A program made the position numbers and the translations under genes. Below the pieces are notes generated by a model. The model ran no database searches. It was not told the DNA's origin and saw nothing but the letters and a program-made list of their open reading frames with translations. Of a stretch of 64,000 nt of DNA, positions 63,013-64,000 are shown one piece after another. This stretch comes from Rheinheimera nanhaiensis E407-8 (GTDB lineage Bacteria; Pseudomonadota; Gammaproteobacteria; Enterobacterales; Alteromonadaceae), in assembly GCF_000296695.1 (NCBI RefSeq), contig NZ_BAFK01000003.1:186001-250000 (forward strand), given 5' to 3'. Each line of letters begins with the position of its first letter. Within the stretch, counting starts at the first letter, position 1.

Positions 63013-64000
63013 GTGGACTTACAACAACAGTTAGACGCACTGCGTCTGGCTTATCTGGATAATGTAAAACAGCAGTTGCCGCAGCTGCAGCAGCAGGCCA
63101 ACGCACTGACTGACGCATTAACTATGGCTGCCAGCGATGCTCACGAGTTGCTAATAGCACTGCGCGATAAGCTGCATATGCTTGCCGGCTCGGCCGGTAC
63201 CTTTAACCTGCCAGAGCTGGGACAAGCCGCCAAGGCGTTGGAGCAACAGCTAAAACACTGGCTGGCACAGCCTGCAAGTTTTACGCCCGCGGCCCTGGGC
63301 GATTTTCAGCAGCAGCTGCAACAATTACCACTGTTGCTGAGCGCGGATGCCGGGCCGGTTAGCCAAAGCCGCAGTAAAGCCTTAACTGGCGGTAGCGGTG
63401 TTTACGTGTATTGCACTGAGCCGGTACTGTCGCAGCAGTTAAGCACCATGTTGGATATTTTTGGCTATCGCCATCAGTGGTTTAACCATTTAGAGGCGCT
63501 TACCGCTGCCATTAGTCAGCACAGCCCGGATGCACTGATTATCGATTTAGACATGCACAGTGCCCCGATGCAATGTATGCAGCACTTGCAGCAGCTACAA
63601 CAGGCACAGCCCAAGCCATTACCGGTATTGCTAATAAGTGCACAAAACGACTTTCACAGCTATCTTAGCGCCGTGCGCGCCGGGGCCGTGGGCTATTTTG
63701 TTAAACCGCTTAATACCACTGAGCTTGAAGCCAGGCTACGGCAATTGCTGGCCAGTAAAGAGCGTGAGCCGTTTAAAGTGATGCTGGTCGATGACGATCA
63801 GCTGCTGGCACAGCATTATGCCCTGGTGCTGCGTCAGGCGGGTTTGCTGGTGGAAATTTTGTCAGAGCCGGCCCTTATTTTTGACTCGTTAAAGCGGTTT
63901 CACCCCGATGTGATTCTGCTGGATGTGAATATGCCGTTTTGCTCCGGCCCCGAGCTGGCGCAATTGGTGCGTTTGCAGCAGGCCTGGTTGGGCGTGCCGA
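63013..64000 (+). CDS. HPt-REC-REC signalling protein (cut at window end)
   Basis: About 329 residues are visible; the gene continues past 64000. The order is an HPt domain with the phospho-His55 in KLHMLAGSAGTFNLPELG, a receiver (about 130-245) with Asp178 in ALIIDLDMHS and KPLN, then a second receiver from about 255 (KVMLVDDDQLLAQHY) with Asp304 in VILLDVNMP. Proteins of this order commonly end in a GGDEF domain, but that part is outside. GTG 63013 is the only usable start after the in-frame TGA at 62980; its ribosome binding site is weak. The GAF kinase faces it across a 196-base gap. Confidence 0.85.
   Translation, partial: MDLQQQLDALRLAYLDNVKQQLPQLQQQANALTDALTMAASDAHELLIALRDKLHMLAGSAGTFNLPELGQAAKALEQQLKHWLAQPASFTPAALGDFQQQLQQLPLLLSADAGPVSQSRSKALTGGSGVYVYCTEPVLSQQLSTMLDIFGYRHQWFNHLEALTAAISQHSPDALIIDLDMHSAPMQCMQHLQQLQQAQPKPLPVLLISAQNDFHSYLSAVRAGAVGYFVKPLNTTELEARLRQLLASKEREPFKVMLVDDDQLLAQHYALVLRQAGLLVEILSEPALIFDSLKRFHPDVILLDVNMPFCSGPELAQLVRLQQAWLGVP

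Overview
The window reads as chromosomal DNA from a gammaproteobacterium of the Alteromonadales type; I would place it near Rheinheimera, Alishewanella or Arsukibacterium. The grounds are a rpsF-priB-rpsR-rplI operon with a gammaproteobacterial PriB, GlnB and RlmB sequences close to enteric ones, the murJ-ribF-ileS-lspA-fkpB-ispH block, a PEP-CTERM protein of the THxN type, and glutamine-rich proteins throughout. Coding density is high. No gap between genes exceeds 300 bases, and I see no tRNA, rRNA, insertion sequence, prophage, CRISPR array or origin.

Region 1 (1-13.7 kb) is mostly housekeeping: the 3' end of rnr, rlmB, the rpsF-priB-rpsR-rplI operon with a probable S6:S18-binding leader, dnaB-alr, a CheX-type phosphatase, zur, a small PspB-like membrane protein, tadA, mltF and purL. 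Region 2 (13.8-29.5 kb) is a run of accessory and envelope genes: an M15-type peptidase, a GGDEF protein, a coupled pair of a deacetylase and an acetyl-CoA hydrolase/GNAT fusion, ompW, a DUF3300 protein, an OlsF-like two-domain acyltransferase, an LpxH-like phosphoesterase, ghrA, smrA, small membrane proteins, an M28 peptidase, a single-domain response regulator and an ArsR-family regulator with the cysteine spacing of persulfide sensors.

Region 3 (29.5-49.2 kb) is the richest. rpsT and murJ-ribF-ileS-lspA-fkpB-ispH lead into a LytS/LytTR two-component pair of the FimS(AlgZ)/AlgR type. Then comes a complete type IV pilus minor pilin and tip operon (fimU-pilV-pilW-pilX-pilY1-pilE). Two identical 11-base AlgR-like boxes, 20 bp apart, lie between algR and fimU. 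Directly downstream is a second, divergent set: pilV2-pilW2-pilX2, a 358-residue PilY1-like protein that keeps the calcium-loop region but has no von Willebrand A domain, pilE2, and a converging fimT. This second set with its mini-PilY1 is my best candidate for an undescribed system.

Region 4 (49.3-64 kb) holds nadE, glnB, a TPR/transglutaminase-like lipoprotein with a secreted M28 peptidase, a THxN PEP-CTERM protein, and three photolyase/cryptochrome genes of different classes overlapping by 4 nt each or nearly so. Next is a zinc-linked Zrg-type cluster (His-rich DUF2796 protein under a near-consensus Zur box, DUF3299 protein, ABC ATPase and FtsX-type permease), which the zur gene at 6.6 kb probably controls. 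The window ends with a GAF-histidine kinase and a divergent HPt-REC-REC protein cut by the window edge.
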